Assembly: GCA_018398585.1 (NCBI GenBank)
Contig: JAGTTD010000001.1
Coordinates: 5,024,501-5,088,500, forward strand
Direction of reading: 5' to 3'
Source of the DNA: Simmondsia chinensis
Lineage: Eukaryota; Streptophyta; Magnoliopsida; Caryophyllales; Simmondsiaceae
Length of the DNA: 64,000 bases
In this document: positions 23,212 to 33,865 of the stretch, piece after piece
Layout of the letters: the number at the start of each line of letters is the position of its first letter
Numbering within the stretch: position 1 is the first letter of the stretch
The notes under the pieces: generated by a model
What the model saw: the letters and a program-made list of their open reading frames with translations, nothing else
Database searches by the model: none
What the model was told of the DNA's origin: nothing
Program-made: the position numbers and the translations under genes

Positions 23212-25219
23212 TCACCCACCTCCTAATAAAATCTCATTCGGTCATCCAAATAGTTTAAAATGGACCAGTTAATCACTCAAGTAAAAGTTCGAAGCACAAA
23301 CTTCACCCAGAATTCAGAAAAAAAGTCCAAAAAACTCCCACACTATAGGCACTCATAGGGTAGGGATGCACCTACAAAACTGAAGCCTAACATGCAATAA
23401 ACATAAGAAAATATGAAGATTCAAATGCTACTAGAAGGTTCTTATTTGTTTAATCTCACATGTTTCATGCTCTTATGTTCAAATTAAGGCAAGTTACTTA
23501 AGTTTCTTATCAGATTTGTCAACACAGCCAGATAGATTACTTGGTAATCTCACACCAAATTTAGGGCAAATTCATTTCTTCTTCAATATACCTAAAGATT
23601 CAAACTTGTTTATGAGACAATAACCACTCACCTAACGGTCCATGAGATGGGATTCGGTTTGAGACATGTTAGGTTCGGTCACCACACTCTTTGGTCAATA
23701 AATGCTCGAGTCATTTACTTTGTTGGTCATTCGTAATTGTGTCTAAATTGGTGCATCTTCTTTTCTTTTGCTCGAAATAGTCCTTAATATTTATAAGTTT
23801 GTTTAACTTGATCCGTCGTCTTTTTCCTTGTTTAAAATAAGTCACTCATTTTATTTTATGATTAAATTTGTCCCTTAGCTTTCTAATTTTTAGCTTATGT
23901 TAGTTATTAGACAGAGGACCAAATTTGTCACAGAATAAAAGTTAAAAGACTATTTTAAACAAGAAAAAAAATAAGACAGTGATTTGGGCAAACCTACAAG
24001 TATTAAAAACCAACGGAGTGAACACTCGATATCATCCCCAATTTTTTTTTTGGGGTTAAATTTGGGTTGAAAATTGGTGGGTTTATTAACCTTAGAAGTT
24101 CCCAATCCTCGTTTTGACTATATAAACAACATAATCAAACAGTAACGCGAATATTACATAAAAGACCATGTCTATAGAATAGCATAACTGGTAGTTCAGA
24201 ATATGCTAAATAACAACTATTACATAATTATCTGAAAGGAGCTAACTCTGCTTGTCAGTCTATTTGCCAACTTTATATTGATACAGAGCATCAACTTAAT
24301 TATGAAACAAAAGAAACATAATTATTTGAATGGGAAGGAAAACAAGTTAACAGCAGAAGACAAACCCAACACATGTAACAATGATTTCCCAAGATTATTA
24401 TAATTTATATATTTGCATCCCACACATTTAAAATAATATATTCATAAGGTCAAAACTCCATACAAAAACTATTAGTCTTGGAAATGTATATAGACCAATT
24501 CCAATCATCTATTCTATACTTAAAATTCCCAACTTGATTTATTTCATAATTCATCTCTTTCCTATGACTAGCATGCACGATACAGTCTTTATTCCACACT
24601 CAAGTATCTGGTTCCGGATATATGGTATGGTGTCTGAACGCTTCAAATTTGACCAAAACCTCAAATATACACCCATATATATGATTGTGTTAGATGAGGA
24701 TATTCGGACATTAATATGATACTTAAACAATTTAAATAGGACCAAAAACACTGTACAGATAATTATTGAAACGGCTGAATCTGACACTCATACGCGAGTC
24801 TGACTAACAACAAATACATACCATAAGCAGAATATCTGGGTATCAATAAAGGGGCAAAGCCATGTTCCTCCAATCCTCATTAACTGTATCCTTAGCATCA
24901 AAATAATCATAATCATGAACCTACAAAAATAATCTTCAGATACATCGAAAGGGAGAAACAGACATGTCAATGTATGTTTGGTATCATTTTCTCTTTACAG
25001 TTTTTAGTTTTTGAAAACTAAAACCCAGGTTTTGAAAAGCCTATTTCGTGCTTTCGATTTCTATCTCCACTCAGACTAGGAAAAAAAACCGAAGATAGAA
25101 CGTTAAAGAGAAGAAAAGTGGATTTCGAAACCTGATTTTTAGTAAACAATACCAAACAAGCCCGAAATCAAAAGAAGATATGTCATATCATTCTTACTTA
25201 CAGAACAAACTTGATGCCA
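23212..25219. other. No gene or clear repeat seen
   Basis: AT-rich DNA without supported exons. It lies downstream of the minus-strand dioxygenase, whose 3' UTR should start just below 25220. Confidence 0.4.
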
Positions 25220-26895
25220 TCACCTCTGTGCTTTTATCCCAGCAAAGTCCTTAACTGTATTTCCAACTTTCTCATACTTCTCCTTATCACTAAACTCTCT
25301 AAAACTCATGTACTCCGAGCACACAAACGGTCTATACATTCGCGAATTTTCTTCTCCAACCACTTCATTTGGCGCGTATATCACTTTCGCGCCTTCAAAG
25401 CTCCAAAAGAAAGCAAGGGACAATCGGTTTCTTTGTTCTCTAAGTACAACACGGTGTTCAGATGATCTTAGTTTTCCATTACTCCACGCTTCCAACATAT
25501 CGCCTATGTTCACCACAAGGGTGTCTTCACAAGGTGTTATATCCATCCATTTTCCATCTTTTGATCTCACTTGCAGACCACCAATGTTATCTTGGTATAT
25601 GATCGTTATGCAACTAGTATCGGTGTGTATACCGAGGCCTTCTGTGTCTTTATTGAGTTTTTCTGGGGGTGTGTAGTTTATGATCCTTAGATATCCATGA
25701 CAGTTTTTGAACTCGGATTCTTGAAACAATGTTTCAAAACCTTCTCCCAAGCTCATCAATATGATCTGTGTGATTTTCTTGCATAATTTTGTCATGATTT
25801 CTCCATATTCTTGCATTGCCTCACTGTCAAATGTAACTACATAAATGCAAAGATTCTGAAACATTTATGATAGAGAATGGTCTACAAAATGGTACAAAAA
25901 GAAGGAATTGGTCACAATGAGTTGTGCAGTTGGTTCAAGTGGTAAGGCACTTAGGTTTTGTTTGTTTTGATGGAAAACCTTTTTAGCCTTGTTGCTATTA
26001 TTTCTTTACATGATTTTATACCAACAACTACAAACATGGAAAATGTTTTCCTTCATTGAAGAGAAAACATTTTCTATAATGATCTCACATCAAATGTCTC
26101 ACTTGAACCTTAACTTGACCAAATATAAACCCCATACAACTTTGTATAATGAAACAATTTCCTTTAACTAAAAACTGAAAAAAAAAGTTTATGAAAAACA
26201 TATTTTTTTTGACAAAAAGAACTTTGTAAAGAAATTTTTCTCATGAGAATAATGTTTAGTTTTGAACCAAACCGACCCTTACTCTTAACGGTTCATGAAC
26301 CGTTAGGTCTTGGGTCAAATCTTGTCACTGACTGCAACCAACTCCATGGGCCACCCACTGGGTCTATGGGTTCAACTTATCGTGTTATACGTAGGAAATT
26401 TCTCAATAGACAGTGTCTAAAACCTCAAGAATTAGTCGAGCTGCTTTCAAGCTGAACTAGATACCTCAGTTACCAATAAAAAAAAAAAAAAAGAAAAAGA
26501 AAAAAAAAGAAAAAGCAAGAATTCATCGCAGTGAATTACCTGAATTCTGAACTCTGATGATCAAAAAGCACTTCAGCAGATTGTTGAGCAGAGCAAAAGA
26601 AGTCTGGACCCGAAACCCGGAGACCTTCATAGAAAGGAGAAGCAATAAAACGCGGCGTATAACTCTTAACATCTGATGACGGGCCGAGCTTGAGCTTTGT
26701 AACAGAACTTAGTCCAAAAACTTCTCTTGCAAAAGAGCAAAGTTTGCTGTAAAGCTCCTTAGATATACCAGGATTAACAATGTGAAAGAATCCCCATTCT
26801 CTACATGCCTCAAAAAGAGAAGACAAAGAAGATTGACTTAGTGGCATAGAAACATCCACAACTGGGAGTTGTAGAGAAGTCTGAGATTCTGACAT
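25220..26895 (-). CDS. 2-oxoglutarate/Fe(II)-dependent dioxygenase, GA 20-oxidase-like, 2 exons, 319 aa
   Basis: Exon 1 runs 26895 down to 26540 and exon 2 runs 25823 down to 25220. The join (donor gtaattc, acceptor ttgacag) gives 960 nt, an open frame and the expected EFSEAMQEYG reading. The N-terminal DIOX_N region is at residues 10-100. The iron ligands are H185-x-D187 and H242, and R252-x-S254 binds 2-oxoglutarate. This matches soluble plant enzymes of the DOXC class that hydroxylate or desaturate small molecules. It looks closest to the proteins annotated as gibberellin 20-oxidase-like. It lacks the LPWKET and NYYPxCxxP signatures of true GA 20-oxidases (it reads INYTPP), so gibberellin as substrate is doubtful. 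The ATG at 26895 is chosen because conserved sequence starts soon after; an in-frame ATG lies 27 codons upstream. Confidence 0.88.
25954..26278. mobile_element. Tourist/Harbinger-like MITE, 325 bp, in the dioxygenase intron
   Basis: TTA on both sides (25951-25953 and 26279-26281) and ends ggttttgtttg / ccaaaccgaccc. Interior similar to 13962-14295. It makes up almost half of the only intron of the dioxygenase gene. Confidence 0.7.
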
Positions 26896-27059
26896 TTTCT
26901 TTTGTGGGTAACGGACAAAAAGTTCTGGCTTTTGAAATATGGTTGCTTTGTATTGTAGCATAGAAAGAAAACACATAAATGTTATATATATTATTTAGTT
27001 GATAGTTCATTACTTACTTATCATGATATTTCAGTATATATAATCAGATATCTTACAAT

Positions 27060-27490
27060 TTGAAAATTTTGTCGCCTAGGTACCTTCTATCTGAATGAGA
27101 GGACTTCTTTGTTAAACAATGCTGACTCGGTACATAATTGCAGTATTCTCTCCTAGAATCCAATGTATTTTAGCTAGAAAATGCTAACATGGAACATGAT
27201 TTCGATAAATGTAGGTACAATTCGCTCTAGTCCCGGTAACCTTTTGTTGGTATTCAGCAAAGTTTTCACCAAAAATACATATGTATTACAGTAATCATAT
27301 GCCATGTTTGCAATTTCCATTTAAAATTCGTCGGATTCTGACAAAACTTTGCTTGATTCAGTTGGAGGTTACTTAAATATAAAACTTGGGAACCTCGAAG
27401 TACCTCATTATGTATATTAAAATATAGAGTACCCAAATTATAAATCCTAAAACATTAAGGTATCTAAATGATAAATTTCATAATTTATTC
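27060..27490. repeat. Dispersed 'taggtacc...gataaattt' repeat
   Basis: Resembles 17613-18507, 42040-42490 and 61140-61450 by the phrases ctaacatgg, caaaacttt and acctaaatgataaattt. Ends not defined. Confidence 0.4.
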
Positions 27491-27769
27491 TGGTCATTTT
27501 CAGTGACGAATTCTAATCTATATAAACTATAAACTTGAAGCATATCTTAAAGTTCCCATAACATGAGCAGAAAATGACAATTTAAGAATAGTATGATATG
27601 CAAGGATTTTGAATAAAAAATGAAGCTTATTTTAAGTGCCAACTGGGATGTTATAAAATGTTTGACTATTTCTGAAAGATGGGTTTTGCTTGTTTAAATG
27701 AGTACAAGTCAATGGAAGAATTCTTTTCTACAGAGAGGAGCTATGTATAGGTCCCTAGGCATTTACTTA

Positions 27770-28130
27770 TGGGGGTGTATATGAGCTCCAGCCTAGCCTA
27801 GCTTAGCTCATCTATATTTAGCTCGGTCTGGACTTTGTTCAACGCTTGAGAACCTGAAAACTTCATACTTGAGCTAGGATCATCATATGCTCGATCTTGT
27901 CTTAGCTCCATTAAGCTCGAAACTAGCACACTTTAGACTCGTTTAAGATCGATATCGCTTCGTTTAAACTTGAGTCTGACTCATTTAGGCTCTAACTTTG
28001 CTCGATTGGGCATATTTTAAGCTAATAAGTTGTATTAAGATATGATCACTCAGGCTCATTTCGACTTGCAAGCCTGTGAGCTTGAGCTTTGCTAGGTTAG
28101 ATCTTGACTAAGCTAAACATGCCAGCTCCG
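27770..28130. repeat. GAGCTC-rich degenerate repeat
   Basis: Begins gggggtgtatatgagctcc and holds many tagctcg, cttgagc and gagctt motifs, as at 7895-8630 and 49383-49798. Likely an old non-autonomous hAT element, by inference from the start motif. Confidence 0.45.
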
Positions 28131-29814
28131 ACTGGTTCGAGTTTGAAACAAGTCAGTCCTTTCAAGCTTTATCAGGAGCCAGCTTGTAAGGGCTCCAGAG
28201 CTGGCTCAGCTCATTTAACCTCAATGACGAATGACTTTCTAGAAAGTTTGGTGTATCACCCTTATAAAACTTACCTAAAACAATGTAACATTAATGCAGA
28301 ATCTTAGTCATAGAGTTGTATTCAAGTCAATACATTGTTTCAATGCATGCAAAGCTTACTGAGGAAACTAAAAAGATGCTGTCTGACTAGTAGGCTGCTT
28401 CACAGATAATGATGTCTAAAAGAATATGCTCTAATAAGACATTTATAGTTGTCCAACATCTTGATGCTTGCTTCTTGTTTCTCACCTATTGGCCATAGTT
28501 TTAAATCATAATCGCGGTCCCAGAATTACAAAAACGAGTATCATTACATTATGTGATGGCTGTAATCACAGTCGCAGTCGTGGTATTACATAAGTCTTAA
28601 GCGGAAAAGCACAGAATGACAAATTTTAAGTCGGTTCTGTAGGGAAAACAAAACAAAAGAATAACAAAAAAATCCAATGTGAAAAAGAAAACAAGACATA
28701 AGATTTACATGGCTCTACCAACATCTATGAAGTCGCAGAGATTTTTTACTTTCTTTTGTGAAACATAATACCTCGTGAGCACACAAGATGACACATTACA
28801 AAATAAAACTAGGCTCCACACATGAAACCTGAGGCTGGAGAATAATAAAAATCTAACTAAATTCTTTCGAGCCCAGAAAATAGAAAAGGAGTCTGAGTCT
28901 CCAATCTTATTCTAAGCTTTTATACAATAATTCCCTCAAATCTTACATCTAGATCCTGGAGATCATTTTCTTGTACTGGACTATATTTTTTGTAGATTCT
29001 GAACAAATAAAAAAAAAAAAAAAAAGAGAGCATTGGGTTTGCCATGGACTTCTTCAACTACTTTATCCCTTATTTATTTACATATTTCCCCCAACTTCTA
29101 TGTTTACATGAAGCCCAGTAGCCAGAAAGAAAAAAGAGCATAAAAACTACATATAATGACTTCCTGGGGAAATAATCAGAAAACAGTGTACTGAAATGAC
29201 CTTCATAAAGCATGGGAAAATAATCCTAGTTCGTAACTTACAAACTTATCAATAATACGTGTTATAATTGTTGAAATAAATTATCAAATTAATATAATCA
29301 AATGTGGTTCAAATTATCTCATGTTGACATAGGCTACCAAAATATATAATATAGCAGTAATACCCAACTCAAATAACTTGACATAACTATATAAATAGGT
29401 TAAATGTGTTGACAACAGGTTAACCGAACTCACAACACCAATTACTTAAACAAACTAAAAATGTCGACTCAAATTCAATTTGGCCCTGAAAACCCCAAAC
29501 AAAGCCCACTATCTTCAATGTCGCGTTCATGTCGTATTTTCATGTTGCTATCTCTACTGAGAAAGGCCACAACTTATAGGATCATGAACATCAAGAAGAA
29601 GACAAACAACCTAAATAACTCCACCTAATGGAACAACTCTCTAGTCAATCTCAAGCCTAGATTAAGAATAAGGCTGTGTTTAGTAGCTGAAAACCAATGT
29701 AAACTTTATCAGATCTTTTTGGATGGATCCTTGCATCCATAAAGCTCACCCTCCGGGACAGATATAAGATATATTTAATATTGCGCATTAGTTTTCTAGT
29801 TATGAAGGGTAATA
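28131..29814. other. No gene seen; possible LTR scrap near 28690-28790
   Basis: The words taagatttacatggctctacc and ctcgtgagcacacaagatg recall common copia LTR sequence (ttacgtggttcgg, ccacggg), but too little remains to define an element. Confidence 0.3.
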
Positions 29815-29895
29815 TGGTAGCACTGTGTAGGCATAAGATTGTGTACATTTACCATTCCCAGACAAAAGCCTCTTTGAAACACTGAGTTATTACTT
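29815..29895 (+). repeat. SINE/LINE 3' tail fragment, diverged
   Basis: ggcataagattgtgtacattt followed by cccagacaaaagcctctttg and aaacactgag matches the common tail in sense orientation. Confidence 0.6.
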
Positions 29896-30273
29896 GCATG
29901 CGGTAAAAGCAAACTAATACTATTTTTTTTTTCAAAAAGCGCCTTCAACAAATTTGGGGCCCCAAATAGCTACTTGAGTTGTTTGAAATCTTGACTGACC
30001 CTGCTCAGAGCATCAAGATCATAACTCTTCCTCTTCTTACCAAGCCATGATGCTTATTCATCATCTATAAAGGCCTAACAAACATATGCAATACTAGTGC
30101 CAGAATCAGGGCCAATTACTCCAAGTAATGGAAGCAATTTTTTGACCCCAATTTGCGAATGGCCCTTGTTGAAAATTAGTTATACTATCAATTTGCTTCT
30201 TTTCCATTTCGCCATTTATAATAAAAGAACTCTTGACATACATATAATACATTATAAATGAGTGCGTTACATA

Positions 30274-30507
30274 CAAACAACAACAACAAACCCAATGCCA
30301 CAAAGGGCTCCCGCATAAGCAGGGTCTAGGGGATAGATGTACGGGAGCTACCCTGAAGGGAGGCTGTTTCCGAGGACCCCCAACTTGATAAGCTAGTCCG
30401 CAGCATCGAAACATGGCAGCTTGGCAGCAAGAGAGCAATAAGCATATGAGTCGAGCAAAGCAGAAGGTAGGCATTACGAGCAAACTCAATGCAAGCAAAA
30501 GCTAGGC
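30274..30507 (-). mobile_element. 5'-truncated LINE 3' end with SINE-like tail
   Basis: The plus strand starts with (caa)n and reads cagggtctagggga, ggctgtttccgagga, cccccaact, then about 110 bases of LINE 3' UTR. Flanks aaatgagtgcgttacata (30256-30273) and aaatgagtgtgttagata (30508-30525) are an 18-bp target duplication with two mismatches. Confidence 0.75.
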
Positions 30508-30795
30508 AAATGAGTGTGTTAGATATATAATATACATGACTCACACAATCGTTGGTGCTATAATATAAAATTAATTAATCGAGGTGTGCTTAAGTTGGCT
30601 TGAACACCTCGTTTAACGGCCTACTCTTCAAGCTTGCTTTAAGCCATTAAAATCTCGGTGCCAACACTGGCCATAATCAGGAACTTCAAAAATGGATTAC
30701 ATTGAAAATCTTGCTGCAGGAAAACTATTTTCATCACCTAAATCAAAGTACCTATATTCTAGTGTTCACTGCAGAATTAAATAAAGGTTATTATA

Positions 30796-31029
30796 CCAAA
30801 GAGGGCACCAACACGCCGTCACCGGATTCCATTAGAACTCCAAAGTGAAGCGTACTTGAGCGATACTAGTACCAGGATGGGTAACCTCCTGGGAAGTCCT
30901 CACCATCAGGTTGGGGGCACTGGGAAACAGCCTCTCTTTAGGTTAACACCCTGAAGGGTGAAGGCTGCATACATCCGTCCCTCCCCTAGACCCTGCGTAG
31001 GCGGGAGCCCTTGAGGCACTGGGTATGTT
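30796..31029 (+). mobile_element. 5S rRNA-headed SINE, copy B (short subtype), first of a doublet
   Basis: Starts ccaaagagggcacc, runs through a 5S-like head (cggattccattagaactcc, ccaggatgggtaacctcctg, gggaagtcctc) and joins the tail at caggttgggggc. It ends gaggcactgggtatgtt. The flanks taaaggttattata and taaaagatatttta agree at 11 of 14 bases, a possible worn target duplication. The second copy follows directly. Confidence 0.85.
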
Positions 31030-31054
31030 ACTACTACATGTAAAAGATATTTTA

Positions 31055-31265
31055 CCAAAGAGGACACCAACACGTCGTCACCGGATCCCATTAGAACTCC
31101 GAAGTTAAGCGTGCTTGGGCGAGAGTAGTACCAGGATGGATGATCTCCTGGAAAGTCCTCACCTTCAGGTTGGGGGCATCGGGAAACAACCTGAAGGGGA
31201 AGGCTGCGTACATCCGCCCCCCCAGAACCTGCATTGGCGAGAGCCCTTGAGGCACTGGGTATGTT
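31055..31265 (+). mobile_element. 5S rRNA-headed SINE, copy C (short subtype), second of a doublet
   Basis: Same start ccaaagagg. The head is very close to plant 5S rRNA: ccggatcccattagaactcc, then gaagttaagcgtgcttggg and cgagagtagtacc. The 15 bases at 31107-31121 equal the 5S box A as I know it. The tail is shortened (an internal loss after gggaaacaacctg) but ends gaggcactgggtatgtt. Not a functional 5S gene: the first 13 or so bases and the 3' end of 5S are missing. Confidence 0.87.
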
Positions 31266-31626
31266 CCTTTATATAATTTTTGACATCTTGCTTCCATGAC
31301 ACTGCAACCACAACCATTATGCGACTACAAACTACCATTTGATTCCACGTTCAACAACATTGTATATGTAGTTGATGCCATATAGTCCTAGTAAAACACC
31401 ATCTAGACTTCAATATGCTTTTGTTAGTGAAATTTACAAGGGAAAACTATAATTAGATAGTAGGATCCGCTCTCTTCTCACCATAAAAAAAGTCGCCATG
31501 TTATGTAACAGTTGCAACATGTTATGTAATATATCCTGCTTTCGTAACACCATGACGCGACTGTGAACCGCAGTTTGATTCTATTCCTTCGTGTTCGTTT
31601 TCCCTCCGTTTTCATTTATGTCAAAC

Positions 31627-32387
31627 AACAACAACAACAATAATCCCAGTGCCTCGCGGCTCCCGCTAAAGCAGGGTATGGCAGGGGTATATGTACGCAG
31701 CCATACCCCTTCCGAGTGGAAAGGAGACTGTTTCCGAGGACCCCCATCCTGAAGTACAGGAGCGCCTGCAAATAAAACCATCAATTTATCGCCAAATGAG
31801 TGAAGAAAATAAACATGCAAGCATTTAAGTATGTATGTAAGCCAAGAAAACAGCCGAGTCATCAGAGGATAAACTAATTAGCATATAAGTGCACCACTTG
31901 CGGCTATGACTGCCTAGGAATCTTAAACTACAAGTCGCTCGCCTCCCTATTCTACGCTGCCACATCCGCTACCCTTATGCTAGCCCTCCATCGTGCCCTA
32001 TCTGAGGCCATCTCCTCTCTCAGGTTTAGGTGGGCTAAGTCGTGACGGATCGTCTCCAGCCAACTCTTCTTTGGCCTTCCCCTCCCTCTTCTACCTAGCA
32101 TTGTCTGAAGCTGTTCCTGACTGGGGCTGTAGTCGGTTTCCTGCTAACATGTCCAAACCATCTTAGGCAGTGCTCCCACAAATTATCCTCGATCGAGGCT
32201 ATACCCAGTTTACCTCTTATTACATCGTTCCTGATCCTATCCTTCCTTGTGTGGCCACATATCCAGCGCAGCATCCTCATCTCTGCTACCTTCATCCTTT
32301 GTGTTTGATTTTGTTTCATTGATCGACACTCTGCCCATATAACATAGCCGGTCTTACTACCGTCCTATAGTATTTTTCCTTTAGCCG
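31627..32387 (-). mobile_element. 5'-truncated RTE-type LINE whose 3' end is the SINE tail
   Basis: One insertion: gttttcatttatgtcaaac flanks it at 31608-31626 and 32388-32406 (19 bp, identical). On the minus strand it begins in the end of a LINE ORF (32319-32095, with MRMLRWICGH, KDRIRND and LRWFGHV motifs as in plant RTE LINEs). A 3' UTR follows, and then the tail (ggaaacagtctcc, ggctgcgtacatata, agcgggagccgcgaggcact) ends in (GTT)n. The same tail is the 3' half of the 5S-headed SINEs. Confidence 0.88.
32095..32319 (-). pseudogene. C-terminal fragment of an RTE LINE reverse-transcriptase protein
   Basis: About 74 residues ending a LINE ORF2-type protein. The motifs AEMRMLRW, RKDRIRND and CLRWFGHVSR are characteristic of the C-terminal end of plant RTE-clade proteins. 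The endonuclease and RT domains are absent because of 5' truncation, so it has no activity of its own. Confidence 0.8.
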
Positions 32388-32880
32388 GTTTTCATTTATG
32401 TCAAACTCAACAAGATATACCCACAAAAAATTACAAGCCAAAAAAAAAAAAGATAGATAAATTCCCGTAGAATACTTAAAGAGAAAAATGCAACCTATTC
32501 AGAACTTCTGAGCCCTAAACAGTTAGTTTAAGAATAGTCTAGATTCAGCTCCAAGATATTACAAGTCAGCTTAGCTTATTCACACCCGTACTAATCACCG
32601 ATATTGACCTTGTTTTGTATGTAAGTGGGTTCTAACCTAGGACTTTTTGCCATAGGGGCTCAACCTTGATAGTTTTACTGCTGGGTAAAGGCTCATGCAT
32701 ATTACTTATAGCTGTTAGATTACTCGAAATTAAATGATGTTTATAAAAATAAAATCTGACCCAGCATTCTTAAAGATCCTCTCACTATATCAAAAAGTAC
32801 AAGAAATGATGTTCTTAACTGATTAAGAGAGATAATTAATGGGAAAAGTGATATCTAACTCATACGATAATGACAACATT

Positions 32881-33040
32881 CACTACAACAAAAAAGGATA
32901 ATTCTCGGCACATAATTATCGGCGTTTATACAAACGTAGAGAAATCTCGGCGTTTAAATGCGTCGAGACAAAGAGTCGAAAATTCTCGACGATTTTAAAC
33001 GACGCAAACAATATCGGCGCTTACCCCCAACAAACCCTAA
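32881..33040 (+). repeat. CACTA left terminal and subterminal repeats
   Basis: Terminal inverted repeat followed by attctcggcac, tatcggcgttta, atctcggcgttta and tatcggcgctta copies. The stretch after it, to about 33250, is built from ccctcacc-type and cgccgccagcgttcg repeats and is probably not coding. Confidence 0.8.
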
Positions 33041-33865
33041 CCCTCATTCGTTCACGCTCGTCACCGTCGTCTCTCACCCTCACCTCCCACAAACCCTAAC
33101 CCTCGTCTCTCACCCTCACCCTCGCCGCCACGTTCGTCTCTCACCCTCACCTCCCGATTTCCAACCGCATCGCCTGTTCGCCTCTCACCGTCGCCGCCAG
33201 CGTTCGCCTCTCACCGTCGCCGCCAGCGTTCGTCTCTCACCCTCACCTTCTGATTTCACAGTTGCTCTTGCTTTGCTGTTAGTATGTGATGTCCTTGCCT
33301 TAGTTTTGGTTTTTATTTTTATTGGATTGCTTATTCTTCTACAAGTGTATATCATTTGAGTTGGTTGAAGTAGTTATATTATAGTTTTGTATTATCGCCG
33401 TTTCACACTTTCCCCTGCTTCATGCGCATCCTTAATGCTATGGTTAGAATGATTCTATCGTTGCATCTCATCATTTGAATTGATTAATACAAAAGATTGT
33501 TGTTTTGACGAAATTCTTGTGTTACTGTGTTTGATTGATGTTTAAAATTATGTGTTGGTGGAGCTTGTGAGTTCAATTTGTTAATGTCAGGGAGATTAGA
33601 TATCGATTTCATAATTTTTAAATTTGGAAAAATAAAACTTTGTTGCTATATCCCTTGTTTAGATGGATCCTTCACATTAGAGGATTAAAATTGATTATAA
33701 GGAACTCCTGTATCTTACTTTAATTTCTAACTTCTCCTAAGTCCCATTAATTATTTGCTTTTGTATTTGTATATATTTTGATTGGTTGATTAAATATTTG
33801 TCTTATGAACTCTATCTTTTTTCAATTTTTAGGTAATTTGATTGCACTACTTAATATTTAGAGAT

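Noticed and set aside
25308..25676. Plus-strand reading frame of 122 codons
   Set aside because: Antisense shadow of the dioxygenase exon 2.
25826..25862. Alternative acceptor for the dioxygenase exon 2 at the upstream tttcag
   Set aside because: It would add residues that break the conserved EFSE-QEYG reading and the frame; the ttgacag acceptor gives a 319-aa protein of normal length.
31055..31265. Functional 5S rRNA gene
   Set aside because: The first 13 or so bases and the 3' end of 5S are missing or changed, no T-run terminator or tandem array is present, and the sequence runs into a SINE tail.
32958..33359. 133-codon reading frame at the CACTA left end
   Set aside because: It is made of ccctcacc and cgccgccagcg repeats and a T-rich end; no domain, and it overlaps terminal repeats.
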